Shown here: in pieces, positions 22,950 to 34,617 of the stretch | How the letters are laid out: every line of letters begins with the position of its first letter | How positions within the stretch are numbered: position 1 is the first letter of the stretch | Source of the DNA: Tetrapyrgos nigripes | Taxonomy: Eukaryota; Basidiomycota; Agaricomycetes; Agaricales; Campanellaceae | DNA length: 64,000 bases | Assembly: GCA_013368315.1 (NCBI GenBank) | Contig: JAACJM010000001.1 | Location: forward strand, 992,001 to 1,056,000 | Reading direction: 5' to 3' | Notes under the pieces: generated by a model | Database searches by the model: none | Told to the model about the DNA's origin: nothing | The model's input: only the letters and a program-made list of their open reading frames with translations | Made by a program: the position numbers and the translations under genes

Positions 22950-23058
22950 CTCTGAGGATAAATGTGAGAGCCATTTGCGCAAGACTGGTTTATAAGTGAG
23001 GAATTGAACGGAGTTCCGTGCGAGATTGATATGATAAAAAGTTTTGCCTGCCGCCATC

Positions 23059-23592
23059 ATGGCCGACGCTCTTCAAGACAGACTACAGGCTGCTTCACGA
23101 GACTTTCAAAAGCTCCAATCCGACCTTTCCAATGTCATAGAAGCCAGACAAAGACTGGATGCACAACTTTCTGAAAACGAGCTCGTCAAGAAGGTCCGAA
23201 TCGCGTTCACGTCTTCCCACCATCTGCGACTCACAAATTTGAAACAGGAATTTGCTGATTTGACGCCAAACAATGTGGTGTACAAGCTGATAGGACCCGT
23301 TCTTGTGAAGCAAGATCAGGCGGAAGCAAAGAGCAACGTAGACAAACGTCTAGAGTTCATCCATAGTGAAATGTGTGTCAACTTCTTTTGTACGCCCGGG
23401 TCGTTCTCTCAACATTTTTCTTAGCAAACGTATTGAAGGCCAGCTGAAAGAAACAGAGACAAAGATGGAGAAAAAGAAGGGCGAAGTGTGTGATTTTTGT
23501 CTGTGTTAATGTCCTTCCTGACCAATGACCGGTAGCTTGTGGATATACAAACTACTCTCCAACAACAGCAACAAGCCGCAGCATCCTCATAG
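23059..23592 (+). CDS. Prefoldin subunit 6 (beta-type; Yke2/Pfdn6)
   Basis: Short multi-exon gene coding about 125 residues. Start MADALQDRLQAASRDFQKLQ at 23059 in a good Kozak context. The body has the two long helices and central hairpin of beta prefoldins: LSNVIEARQRLDAQLSENEL, EFADLTPNNVVYKLIGPVLV, KQDQAEAKSNVDKRLEFIHS and EIKRIEGQLKETETKMEKKK. The end is Gln-rich (TLQQQQQAAASS). In the cytosol prefoldin hands unfolded actin and tubulin to the TRiC/CCT chaperonin. Only 109 bp separate it from the divergent gamma-glutamyltransferase start, and an HGATAR-type TGATAA sits at 23032-23037. An in-frame ATG at 23044 would add five residues and is not the family start. Confidence 0.88.
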
Positions 23593-23716
23593 TCTCCCCA
23601 CATTACAATAAGCTGTATTCGTACCCTGTATTTCTATCTGACGTGCAAGCTGAACCTCGAACAAGGAGAGTTGTGAACATTGAGAGTACATGTAGCATCC
23701 CCAATAGTGCGGCAGG

Positions 23717-24115
23717 CTACTGCTGGGCCGCTTGCATTGTTTGAGCACGTAACCGCTGTCGTTCGGTCTCTGGACTTTTAAGTATCCGTTCGAGTTTGAA
23801 CCGTTTTCGCGCAGAGACAGGAGGGCAGTTACGAATGAGCACCATGTCATCCATGCGTAGCTCTTTTCAGGAAGTGAGATGAGTAGCAGTCAACGTGAGC
23901 AGCGAGCCAACGTACTATTCTCTGGATCATGGGTTAGGTACTTTTTGGTCCGTTCTAAACGCTGCAGAAGAATGAATGGGATGAAACAGGAGAGCTGGCG
24001 GTATACACACCTTCTTTGTTACCGGGTGTACCATCCACCGCGAGACAGTCACAGTGACCGTCTTGTTCATGAACCCTGCTTTAGTAACCAATCCCTGAAA
24101 AGCCATGGGAGGCAT
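23717..24115 (-). CDS. Mitochondrial small-subunit ribosomal protein uS17m
   Basis: Three-exon gene, start MPPMAFQGLVTKAGFMNKTV at 24115, stop 23717-23719. The S17 OB-fold signature is clear: GLVTKAGFMNKTVTVTVSRW, VTKKRLERTKKYLTHDPENK, then LRMDDMVLIRNCPPVSARKR. The C-terminal helix is basic (RFKLERILKSPETERQRLRA). Intron phases join without loss. uS17 binds 16S-like rRNA early in small-subunit assembly; here it is the mitochondrial form, judging by the PPMAFQG start and C-terminal extension. It lies convergent to prefoldin 6 (124 bp between stops) and divergent from the kinetochore gene (252 bp). A longer in-frame ATG (24202) is not supported by the family. Confidence 0.88.
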
Positions 24116-24367
24116 TTTGACGAAGACTGCAGCGGTGGGTTTCTTGAGGGCGTTGTGTGTTAAAATCTGGAATGGAAGGTCACGTGCGGAACGCGTCCAC
24201 AAAGTTCCAACTTGCCAACTTCAAGCTTGATCCTGTTCTCCTGTTTTTCACGACGCGACTATCATCTCCAACCTATCCATCCTTCATATTGCCCACAATT
24301 GAGCTCGCCGTCGACGAATTCTACCCTCACACCGCCCTTCATTATTATCAATTAAATTGACCTCAAA

Positions 24368-25185
24368 ATGACTTCTTCACGAGAAGAGGTCCAACGCGTT
24401 TCTCTTGAATCCGCGGAAGACTGGAAGCGTATTAAATCCGCATATACTGACGCTGTTCTCTCTCGTCTTGAGGACGAAGGGGTACCCTCTGGCAGTCCCA
24501 TCATCAAGTATATGCAAAGGGTATTAATGGTTCAAAATGGTGGAACGAAGTCGTATATGCTGACTTTCGAAACAGTTTATCGATCAATCCTTGACCTCTG
24601 CTCAACCCAATTTACGTATAAATGGCCGAAACTTTGAAGCACTAGATCAACAAGATGAGCCGGGTAAGACTCCCTGCAAGCGCCTGGTATTGACTTCCGC
24701 TCACATTGCATATACGCAAGATATAGAGCAGTTTGACGAAGCTCTCGATAGGCGTGTCTGGTCTCTGGCAGACAATCGACTAGCTTGGCACAAAGAGATC
24801 GCCAACAAACGACGAACGATCCCTCAAGAAGTTGAACGTACCCTACATAAGCTCTTTGAACAAGAAAAAGTCGAGGAACGAGATTCGGAACTGCAAGAAG
24901 ACGATTCTGATGAGCAGATGATTGAGGATTATGGACCAAGTGAGTGATGATAAATGTCCGTTGGTTTGCTCGAATCTGATAGGTACAGACCAACAAGCAG
25001 ATCCAACAAGTGGTTTCCACAAAACATCAGCTTGGGCGGAGGAGCTTTCGCAGGTAATCATTTCTGTTGCAATCGTTTGCATTCCTGTTTATTCAAGTAA
25101 ACTTCACCAGTCCATTCCAAGTCAACAAGAACGCTCAGAGCGATTTGAGAGTGTCGCTGAAGATGTCAAAAGGTTGGACAGATAG
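24368..25185 (+). CDS. Kinetochore MIND/Mis12-complex subunit Mis14/Nsl1-like
   Basis: Five-exon gene, start MTSSREEVQRVSLESAEDWK at 24368, stop at 25183-25185. Recognisable blocks after splicing: DWKRIKSAYTDAVLSRLEDE, FIDQSLTSAQPNLRINGRNF, DIEQFDEALDRRVWSLADNR and LAWHKEIANKRRTIPQEVER. These match the fungal Mis14/NSL1 family, which links the inner centromere to the Ndc80 complex at spindle attachment sites. The second half is acidic (VEERDSELQEDDSDEQMIED) and the end is helical (QQERSERFESVAEDVKRLDR). About 190-200 residues, near family size. The assignment rests on remembered family motifs, since these proteins diverge fast. No lesions seen. Confidence 0.7.
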
Positions 25186-25356
25186 TCGATGAGTGCTTCA
25201 TTAATGTCGATCTATTTCCTATCTGTGTCTATTGACTTATGCAACTATTCATTCTGATGGTAGGGTATGTATCCTGTGTAGTAATGTATCTAATACTAGT
25301 CCTCCGATCCTCTGTGTAGTACAAAATTATTGTGCATGCTGTGATATCGTGAATGT

Positions 25357-27614
25357 TCATGCAGCAGAGTTTTCTGATTCTTTTTGGGGAGTGACATCAG
25401 CCATAGAAAATTTCGATTTTGCACGCAGTCTGGCACCGTATCTATAAAGCAGGTCAAGTCCGTAAAAGAATGCATTTTTGCAAAGATAAGGAAACGCACT
25501 TCATAAAGGCAAAAGGAATTGGTGTCATCGCAAGCGCGATGAATCCAAGCAGAGAAGAAGCCCAACGAGCTCCCATCGCCTCGTACATTTGGGTTGCGAA
25601 AAGCGGAAAGATGGCACCAAAAAGACTGCGAACGACGGTGTTGGCAGAAAGAGCAGAGGCAGCCATTGCCAGGTAGGTATCAATGAGATAGTTGAACAGG
25701 CTCAACTGAGGACAGAGGTTAGTATGAAATATACCGGTCTGTGGATGAAGAGCTCACAAATATCCAACTAATGCCAAATGCCATTAATCCGCCAGCCATC
25801 ATGGGAGCCCAGAATGATACGGAAGGATACGATGTCCACCTAATCAGGCCATGAGATTTGTCAAGAAGCTGAGGTTGACATATGCTCCTACCCAAACCAG
25901 AAAAAGGAAATCGCGAAGAGAGGTGCCGCAATCCGCCCCATCTCTAATCGGAATTCCGGGGGAACAGGATTTGGAGCCAGTCGTTCCATTTCTCGTTCAT
26001 ATCGAGGATGGAACGTCAGGACATACTACAAGTCTGGTCAGAAAATGACCAAGACACGAGCAGGCATGGACTTACAGTTGTCACTGCGCAAACACCGCCA
26101 ACCATGACAGGTATGAACATAAGACCGCTGATTCCGGCATTGAAACCGTGACCTTCGGTGAATACGATGGGATAGGCTTCGAAGAGAAGATAGAGACATC
26201 CATAAATGAAACTCGTGTAAATCGTTATAAGCCACATCATGGGTTCCAGAAATAGTAATTTGAACGGTCGGGCAAGAATGTTTTCTATTTGCTGACGGTA
26301 TGTTTTCGAAATCCTTTCTATTGCTGCATAGTAACGGTCATCGCCGGTTTCCTTTCGCTTTTTAGCAGCTAGACGTTGAAGTAATATCGGTCTAAAGAGA
26401 ACGGTGAGACGTCAGTACTTGTAAAATGACCACTAAATGCTAGAAAACTTACTTGTAGGTCTCGGGGACAGTGAATACGATCAAGACCAGACAAGCTCCT
26501 GCAAACATGGTCAAGACCCAGAAAAGCCAACGCCATGAGGTACCTGCACGAAAGTCAGCAGCCTTTCAACGAGTCTCCATCGCTTATACGTACCAGAAAC
26601 AAATATGAAGCCTGCTATACTTGGACCGAGGGCTGGGCCTGCAAAGGGCGCGACGGTGAAGATGGCCAGAGCTTTCCCGCGTGTCTTGACGTCCCAAATA
26701 TCAGAAATTAGCGCACTATAGAGGAACCAGTCAATTCCTTTGAAGCGAGTGTGAATCGTCCAAAACAAACCCAGAATTTGCTAGAGGACATGCAGCAAAG
26801 ACTCCTCCGATGAATCGGAAGACCAATAATGATGCGGGGTTCTTTGCGAGTGCCATTGCAAGTTGGAATACCTGACCGCAAGCAGATGGTAAAAAAGCGC
26901 ATAGATGAAGCAGAAAAAGAACTTACAGTGTATACAAAGAAGCAGATGATAAAAATGGGTCTACGACCTGTGCTACGTCAGACACGATGGAGTTCGGTGA
27001 AGAAAGAAGTTACCGTATTCCTCAGAGAGAGGTCCCCAGAGTAGAGGACTGGTAGGACGCGAATCAGTATCAGCTGAATAATGACACACAAAGAACTCGG
27101 AATTACCCTACGCAGTACCCCAATACAAATAGCGATATTGTCAGAATAGCAACCTCCCTCGATAGATGATACTCCTCTATCCAAGCCTGAATGATTCCGG
27201 AAGCTAATTATCGAAGATGTCATTGGGATTCGCGAACTGGCAACTAGGACAAACATACGCGCTGAGCTTGCAAAAGTACTGGAGTACGAGACGTCAGAGC
27301 GTGTTAAAAGTCTAGAACAGAGGATAAACTTGGGATAGACGCACGCGTTGAGGACCAGCAGACCGCCCATCATTGTAATATACCATTTCCTCCATGTTGA
27401 CCAGTTCTAGATTTGGGGTCAGTGCAAATCTGACAAGTGGCGTACAAAGAAGTACCGCTGGATTGGATGGATCATCACCGAGATCAGAGATCAAGAAGGA
27501 GTCGTCACTGTCAACGTATTTCTCGTCCCTGACTTTCTGTGTCTTGGGGCCTTCGGTGGAGGGATGCACGGTGACTGCTTCGGAAGCGAGACTGGAACGA
27601 TCTGTGCTGGCCAT
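25357..27614 (-). CDS. MFS transporter, DHA1 drug:H+ antiporter (polyamine/multidrug exporter, Tpo1/Flu1-like)
   Basis: Multi-exon gene from MASTDRSSLASEAVTV (27614) to the stop at 25357-25359. Family marks: NWSTWRKWYITMMGGLLVLN before helix 1, SSAPSGIIQAWIEEYHLSRE, ILTISLFVLGYCVGP, PLLWGPLSEEYGRRPIFI (motif A), FRFIGGVFAACPLANSGALI, TRGKALAIFTVAPFAGPALG, SWRWLFWVLTMFAGA, PIVFTEGHGFNAGISGLMFI and VVRSLFGAIFPLFATQMYEA, about twelve helices in all. It should export polyamines or toxic compounds at the plasma membrane; the substrate is not readable. A TATATATAA element sits 35-45 bp upstream of the ATG, suggesting inducible expression. Confidence 0.87.
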
Positions 27615-27968
27615 GGATGAGCGAAAGATTAGTACGGTAGTCCAACATTTATATATAAGGGTGCAAATGTATCAAAGGTTGATATCCGACAGCCAACGGA
27701 CTTGGTCAATGATGATGACGGAGCCTCGGTCAAATCTTGCCTAGTTACTCCGGATCATAGGAGCGCTCTGTACCATAAATTCATCAGCATCTCTACAATA
27801 CATATGTAGTTATTTCGAGGATGTCCGATTCACCTTTGCAAACAATCGAATGCCGATGCTATTACGACAGTCACGGGCGCCTATGTAGTAAGCTGCCGAA
27901 ATTTGTCAGCAGGTCGGGACGACTCGTAATTATCCTGCAAAGCGCCTTCACCACTACTATCACTGTCA
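27615..27968. promoter_or_regulatory. Divergent intergenic region, DHA1 transporter / m-AAA protease
   Basis: 354 bp holding both promoters. Apart from the TATA box on the transporter side I see no clear element or small gene. Confidence 0.4.
27648..27658 (-). promoter_or_regulatory. TATA box of the DHA1 transporter
   Basis: Minus-strand TTATATATAAA, about 35-45 bp before the ATG at 27614. It is one of the clearest TATA elements in the window. Confidence 0.6.
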
Positions 27969-30487
27969 ATGCTCTCGCGCTCCTTTAGGGCTGCTCGTCT
28001 CATCAATGCCCGCAGACCTGCTGTAATTCCTACTCGTTTTTACGCTACTCCTCTCAACAATCAGCCCCCCGAAAATCAAAGGCAGGAGACGGAGAAGAAG
28101 CAGGAGCAGGAGCAGGACAAGGGAAAGGAATCTTCCCCTTCAGGAAAGGAGGAGAAGAATGTAGAGGGAAAGTCGAATCAGGATCAGAAGGGTCTCGAGG
28201 GGTTTTTCCAGCGTGTTCAACAACAGCGCGCTCAATTCCAGTCACGGAATGATTCCAGCCAGAAATCTGACGGCAAATCCACAAAGAACCCCCCGCCACC
28301 GCCTGGAGGAAATAACAACAACAATGGGTTCAATACGGCTATCAACTGGATCACAGCACTTGCCATTGGACATTTCCTTTATTCCAATTCCACCGCATCC
28401 TCGTCCCGCGAAATTACATGGCAGGAATTCCGTACTGCTTTCCTCGACAAAGGTCTCGTCGAGAAACTCAGTGTCATCAACGGCCACAAAGTCCGCGTCA
28501 AACTTCACTCAAATGCGACTGGATCCATGTATCCGTCCGTCTCACTCGGTGGTGGAGACTATTACTTCTCCATTGGCAGCACCGACGCCTTTGAAAGGAG
28601 ACTCGATGAAGCCCAAAATGAGCTCGGTATTCCTAGTCACGAACGAATACCCGTAGCTTATAACGACGAAATCTCAACTGTCGGTTTTCTCCTCGAATTC
28701 GCTCCTACTCTCGCTGTCATCGGTTTCCTCTATTGGATGTCTCGGAGATCCTCTGGAAGTTCCGGTGGAGGAATTTTCAGTATTGGAAAGAGCAAGGCTA
28801 AGCTATTCGACAAGGACACCGAAGTGAAGGTCAAATTTAAAGATGTAGCTGGTATGGACGAGGCCAAGGAGGAGATTATGGAGTTTGTTCAGTTCCTGAA
28901 GGAACCATCCAAGTACGAAAGGCTGGGAGCGAAGATTCCCAGAGGTGCCATCCTGTCTGGACCGCCTGGAACTGGTAAGACTCTTCTTGCCAAGGCGACC
29001 GCTGGAGAGGCGTCTGTACCCTTCCTTTCTGTGTCTGGCTCCGAGTTCGTCGAGATGTTCGTCGGTGTGGGTTCCTCCCGGGTTCGCGATCTATTTGCTT
29101 CTGCGAGGAGGCATGCTCCTTGCATCATCTTTGTCGATGAAATTGATGCGATCGGGAAGAGTAGGGAAAAGGGTAGAGGCATTGGCGGCAACGATGAACG
29201 AGAGTCTACTCTCAACCAGCTTCTTGTAGAAATGGATGGTTTCAGTACAAAGGAGCATGTCGTCGTTTTGGCTGGCACAAATCGTGCCGATGTGCTTGAT
29301 CCCGCCCTTATGCGACCTGGTCGCTTTGACCGGCACATCGTCATTGACCGGCCTGATGTCTCCGGTCGCAAAGGCATTTTCATGGTCCATCTTTCGCCAC
29401 TGAAGCTATCTGACGATCTCTCCCGAGACATGGATGCCCTCGCACAGAAATTGGCTGTCTTGACTCCCGGTTTCTCTGGTGCTGATATTGCCAATGTGTG
29501 CAATGAAGCCGCTCTTCGGGCAGCTCGTAAAGGCCATGACTCGGTCAATTCAGCACACTTTGATGACGCTATCGAGCGTGTCATCGTCGGTTTGGAGAAG
29601 AAGAGCCGAGTTTTGAGTCCATTGGAGAAGAAGACTGTGGCCTACCATGAAGCTGGTCACGCTGTTGCGGGATGGTTCTTGGAGCACGCCGACCCTGTCC
29701 TCAAAGTCAGCATTATACCTCGCGGAAATGGCGCGCTGGGTTATGCACAGGTAATGTATCCTTTGTCGTTTCCCCTATTCAATGCTGACGCTTCATGTAA
29801 TCAGTATCTTCCTCCCGATCGCTATCTCCTTTCAAGTCCTCAATTATCTGACCAGATATGTGTCACCCTCGGTGGTCGCGTTTCTGAGGAGATATTCTTT
29901 GGTACTGAGAATATTACCAGCGGTGCACAGGATGATCTTCAAAAGATTACGAAGTATGCGTTCGAAGCGTGTGCCAACTATGGAATGAACGAAGTCATCG
30001 GCCCTGTCAGCTACGGGGGTGATCGTGGAGCCAAGGAAGGATGGAATAAGCCATTCAGCGAGAAGACTGCTGAGACCTTGGACACCGAAGTGCGAAAAAT
30101 GATCACGTATGTATATCTTTGTCAACGTCTTTCTCCGTCACACTCAAACTTGTTTCTAGTAATATGTACGACAGGACAAGAAATTTGTTGAAGGAACACA
30201 AGGATGACGTTGAAAAAGTGGCCAAGCTGCTACTGGATAAGGAAGTTCTTACCAGGTTGGTTCCTCTTCACTCAACATTACGAATTGTACTGACCTCTTA
30301 TCTCAGAGAGGACATGATCAACCTGCTTGGTAAGCGTCCCTTCGCGGGTCGTTCAGACGACATGGACAAATGGTTAGACGAGCAACAAAAAGGTGGCGTA
30401 GCTGTTCCGGAGCCCTCAAGTAATCCTCCTCCTTCGGACGATCCTCTTCCCTCTCCCACAGTTGCTACGAAACGGGTGGACTCATGA
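27969..30487 (+). CDS. Mitochondrial m-AAA protease subunit (Yta12/Afg3 family)
   Basis: Four exons; introns 29751-29804, 30107-30159 and 30256-30306; about 786 residues. The presequence is [20 protein letters not shown], followed by a charged Gln/Glu/Lys linker. Two membrane spans flank an intermembrane-space domain ([19 protein letters not shown] and [19 protein letters not shown]). AAA module: Walker [10 protein letters not shown] near residue 330, Walker [13 protein letters not shown], second region of homology [20 protein letters not shown]. Zinc protease: [15 protein letters not shown] near residue 560 and [20 protein letters not shown]. It degrades inner-membrane proteins and matures the mitoribosomal protein bL32m. 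The family normally works as a hexamer, often Afg3 with Yta12; which of the two this is remains open. Two introns are stop-free and frame-neutral. Confidence 0.92.
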
Positions 30488-30641
30488 TGTCTCATTTTAG
30501 CATGCAGCATCCTGTATTCTATGCATTTCTCCGTTGGTAATTTGTAGACGTGCTAGGGATCTTAAACTACTACAATATATCTTAACATCTACCACGCTCT
30601 CATATTCACTCTTTTAGTATCCTCTTACATATACAACTATA

Positions 30642-33211
30642 CTATAGAGAATACCTGAATCCGCTCCACTCATCACCTTTGTCAATTCTGGCAGCATTAA
30701 CACTCGGATATTGCCCGTTCCCGGCATGAGCCTTTGGGTTATCGAAACCATCAATAACTTCGTCCCTTTCTCCTCGATCTCGACGTGCGTTTTCACGTTG
30801 CAAAAGTATTCTGAATAACAGGACACATATGAAGCCGAGGGCAATGTAAGCTAGAACGATGGCGTGCCCCATGGTATACCAAGGAGCGTCTGTTGCCCGG
30901 TACTGTAGATCTCATGGTAAGCCTGAAAGACTCCAAAAGAGGCTGCAAGGGGCAAAGCTCACAATATTCGCCGTTACAGCGCCATTAATATTACCAAAAC
31001 CAATGGCCATTCCTAGTCAGATGAGAGTATTGAGGTCTGAGCATTCTCGGGAAAGACTAGTCCTGGAGAACGAACCCAGAGTCACACTCCGCTTATATGC
31101 TCCTTCTACGTTTCCTGCAACCCATGCTACATTATTGGCTAGTCGGAACCTTGATGAATGGGAGATAACACTTGGCACAGGAAGGAGGTACGTACGTATA
31201 GACGGATAGATGGCCCTAGCGCGCATGTTAGTTGATTATTGAAGAAACCATGAAAATGCAAAGCCTTACGATGCACCTAGGAATACAGCAAAATAGGATA
31301 GACCTGGTGTCCGGGAGCATATCAAGATGATATACCCAATCAATCCTGAATTGGCGCTAGTGAGACCAATGTTTGGAAGCGTTTTCTCTCCCAGACGACT
31401 CACCAGTCCCGAATAAAGCTCTGTTATTTGTATACTGCTTAGAGGCTCCTAGCTGCCAATGGGACAGGCTGTTACACTCACAAGCTAACGTAGGCACGGC
31501 GATTCTTCATGTGGTCTCCCAGAAGCCCTATGACGATAGTCATGAAACAGCCCCAAATATAGGGGGGGACTGTTGGTAGATTGTCAGAAGCGAGGACATT
31601 ACTGCTAGTGTACGCAACGTAATTCACCAGATAATAAATTTGCCTTAGTGGCGGCAAATCCTGAATGACAGTCTTGAGTTTTTCTGCGCAGAAAAATGCA
31701 TTAGCGGTAAAGACCTAGCTGGTAAAGGGATCGTGGATCAGTCATTTGAACTTTAAAAGACAAATATCAGCATACCTGATTTATGATGGTAGGTAAAAAT
31801 AACGAAAAGGCATATAACGGCCCATCACTTGATAGTTTTCGTTAGCATTATGTTCATTGGAGGGGTAATTGAGACATACAAGCCCATGTATATGCCCACT
31901 GCGATGAAGTACGTGCGTAAGTAGTATACAATTTATAGCGGTGGCGTTACTTACTGGCTATCCATGTCTTCCAATCCGTAAGACTTTGCCAGATGTACTT
32001 CTTCTGATAATCTTCGCCCGCTGCACTCAACCTCATGTCTTCCTGAAGTCTACGTATGAGGAAAACCCCTGCCAGTGGAGTGGGTTGAATTATGGTTTGC
32101 ATGGTTGAAACATCATTGTCACTTACTTTCCTCGTCACTAATAAAACCAGCCGTCTCCGGAAAATCTTGAACCATCCAGTAGGATAACAGAGCAATGACG
32201 ATGGTCAAAAGGCCTTCGAGAATGAATATCCACCTAGTTGGCTCTAAGATTTGATAATACACCATAGTGTATGTAAGACCCACCTCCACCCAGCTAGAGA
32301 ACCGACCCCATCCATGTTATGAATAGCTACGGCGAGAAGACCACCTGGAAATTCAGAAGCATAAGAAGAAATTGAGCCATAGAAGAAAAAGAAGACCTTA
32401 CTGAAAGCTCCTGCGACCGTAGCTGATGAGAAGAAATATGCTATTTTTGAACCCATTTCATCGCGTTTGTACCAGCTGTCATGAACTCCTCCAGCCTTTA
32501 CTTTCTCCCGAGAAAACCTTCAGTATACACACCTTGAGATGTAGAAAACAATGCCAGGATACATGCCGGCCTCTGTAAGGCCAAGCAAGATACGTACGGC
32601 TGCACCATGAACTCATTAATTTAAACCAACGCCAATCAAGAGAACGTCTCGAAACTCACCCAACAAACCTCCGTAGTTGTGAATAAAACCATGACACATC
32701 ATTACAACACCCCAGGCCAACATCATTGAACTCAGCCATATAGAGGGCTTGAGTCGTCGTAGAATTACATTACTTGCGGGCTAGGGATAGGAAAACCTAT
32801 GAGTTGTTCAAGTGTTTTTCAGCACCATGAACTTACCTCGAACAATGCATAAGGGAAAAAGTACACAGTCAAAGCAATCAGATACTGCTTATCGGTAACG
32901 TTGCAGTCTTTCGTCATATTATACAGCTACCAGCAGAAGGTCAGCAAATCATCTGAGGGAATAAAGCCTACCTCACGACGTACTTTAGCATTTCCAATGC
33001 CACCTCTATCCAGGAAGTTAAGGAAATAGAGAATAGCTAGCCAAGGAATGACATGGAGGTCCACAAGGTACATCAACTTCTTCTCGTTAACATTGCTGGT
33101 ATCAACTTCAGGACGATACAGAGCAGTTTTGTCGTTACGCTGGATAACGGAAGTCTGAGCAAGGGAGGCCTTCTCTGATTCTGCAGCGTCTTGATGCGTG
33201 GTTGTTGACAT
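30642..33211 (-). CDS. MFS transporter, anion:cation symporter (Dal5/allantoate permease-like) family
   Basis: Multi-exon gene from MSTTTHQDAAESEKASL (33211) to the stop at 30642. ACS-family marks: LVDLHVIPWLAILYFLNFLD, RGGIGNAKLYNMTKDCNVTD, YLIALTVYFFPYALFE, RRLKPSIWLSSMMLAWGVVM, AVRILLGLTEAGMYPGIVFY, SWYKRDEMGSKIAYFFSSAT and GWRWIFILEGLLTIVIALLS, ending WSGFRYSL. Members carry allantoate, ureidosuccinate, nicotinate, pantothenate or other organic anions; the substrate is not fixed by these motifs. The gene lies just downstream of UreD on the same strand with 130 bp between them, which contain two GATA-factor sites. A role in ureide or other nitrogen uptake is therefore an inference worth testing. 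Confidence 0.85.
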
Positions 33212-33292
33212 CTGGGAGAGAACAAAGCTTCCAGCACTTTGTATGCATAGTTTAAGTATAAGTCACTTCATACCCGACATCATCATGTGGGG

Positions 33293-33303
33293 TGATAAGA
33301 TAA
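33293..33303 (+). promoter_or_regulatory. Overlapping pair of GATA-factor sites before the ACS transporter
   Basis: TGATAAGATAA contains TGATAA (33293-33298) and AGATAA (33298-33303), both fitting the fungal nitrogen-regulator consensus HGATAR. It lies about 80-90 bp upstream of the transporter ATG at 33211 and within the 3' flank of UreD. Confidence 0.55.
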
Positions 33304-33341
33304 AGAGATTGACGTTACCCGAGGCCTATACAGAAATTAAA

Positions 33342-34365
33342 CTACACAAACGCACGACGGTAGACGTCTATACCTATCACTTCCTCCAAACACGACAGAG
33401 CAGCCTTCAACCATTCCTTGACCGTTTCCGTGTCCTTCCCTGCCACCCTCACTATCGCACCATCACCATCCGGACGTATGAGGCTGAATGACCATAAGAA
33501 GTTTGCCGGGGCGCTCGACTTCATGACTGTTATCTTTTCATAGTCGTTCTTGATGTGCTCGATAGCGGCTCGGACAGCTGTGCCACACAACAGCACAGTA
33601 GCATAGCATGAATATGGATGCATTCGTTCTGCAAGAGTTCGCCGAGGGAATGGGTCTACCCCAGGCTCATCTGCTTCCAGCAGTATCACGTCTTTGGCAA
33701 TTGTCGTCCCTTCCACGATAATTTCACTGCAGCTGCTATATCTCGAGAACACCCATTCTTCCCCGAGTGATCTCCGTCCCGAAGTCATCCAGTCAAGGAC
33801 GACTGCAGAGGCCTCCTTTGTGAGATGAAAAGTCTGGATTTGGCTGTATGAGGCTGCTCGAAAACAGGTGACAGGGTCTGGGAGGAGTACTATTACACTG
33901 TTGGAAGAAACTCTGAAATCCATCTTTTGAATCGTAGGAGTAGTGTAGGTTTGAGCGGTAGAGGATTCTGGGAATAGTCTTTGTACCGAGGCGAGCCTTT
34001 GTTCTCCTCGTGTCTTGAACACTTTGGTAGATCCCTGTTGATGAATACGGTCGTTTAGAAGAGAAGAGTAAAGAGGAGTTCCCAACCTGCGTTAAAAACA
34101 CAAGAATGACTCCTCGGTCTATCTCAGCAGACAAATGCACTTGATCGCCTGAAACCAGTCCTCCTCCATAGGTGAGAGCATAGACGACAGCGACAGGTTT
34201 TTGGTGGACTCGAGGAGATAAAAGTTTGAGAGGATACGTTGAAGAAAGTTGGGCGAAAACTGGGTCGCCGTTGTGCTGCGACAGCACGATGCGTCCTCCT
34301 CCTGCATGTAATTGAGAAGGAGGCATTGTGAGGTACACATCTTGGTTGCATATCAAACTTGCCAA
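33342..34365 (-). CDS. ureD: Urease accessory protein UreD
   Basis: Two exons separated by a 52-bp intron (34035-34086). Two in-frame starts exist: 34365 and 34326. The second (MPPSQLHAGGGRIVLSQHNG) matches the usual fungal start and gives 310 residues. Conserved blocks: FAQLSSTYPLKLLSPRVHQK, YALTYGGGLVSGDQVHLSAE, VFLTQGSTKVFK across the splice, LPDPVTCFRAASYSQIQTFH and LDWMTSGRRSLGEEWVFSRY. UreD acts with UreF and UreG to load nickel into urease apoenzyme in the cytosol. No other urease gene is in the window. It precedes the ACS transporter on the same strand, suggesting co-regulation under nitrogen control. No lesions seen. Confidence 0.9.
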
Positions 34366-34617
34366 GTGCTCACAGCCCGGATCTTAGAAGAAAATAAACA
34401 TATGTTCCATATTTGAGTACATATCAGAAATTAGACTAGAGAGAGATGAACGAGTGTGGAGCCAAATCGAAAACGAAGAGCTATGGGCAAGAAAACAAAA
34501 CGAACGAAATCACAACAGCTAATGCATCGTACATACAAAAGCAGTCCCAGAGTATGAGTAGTTAAAAGGCTGTATGGTCGATGGAAAAGTATGAAAAAGC
34601 ATACGAAGGAATGGTTC

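Noticed and set aside
28889..29584. 231-codon minus-strand open frame opposite the m-AAA protease
   Set aside because: Low-complexity shadow of the AAA domain on the other strand; no domain, no splice signals.
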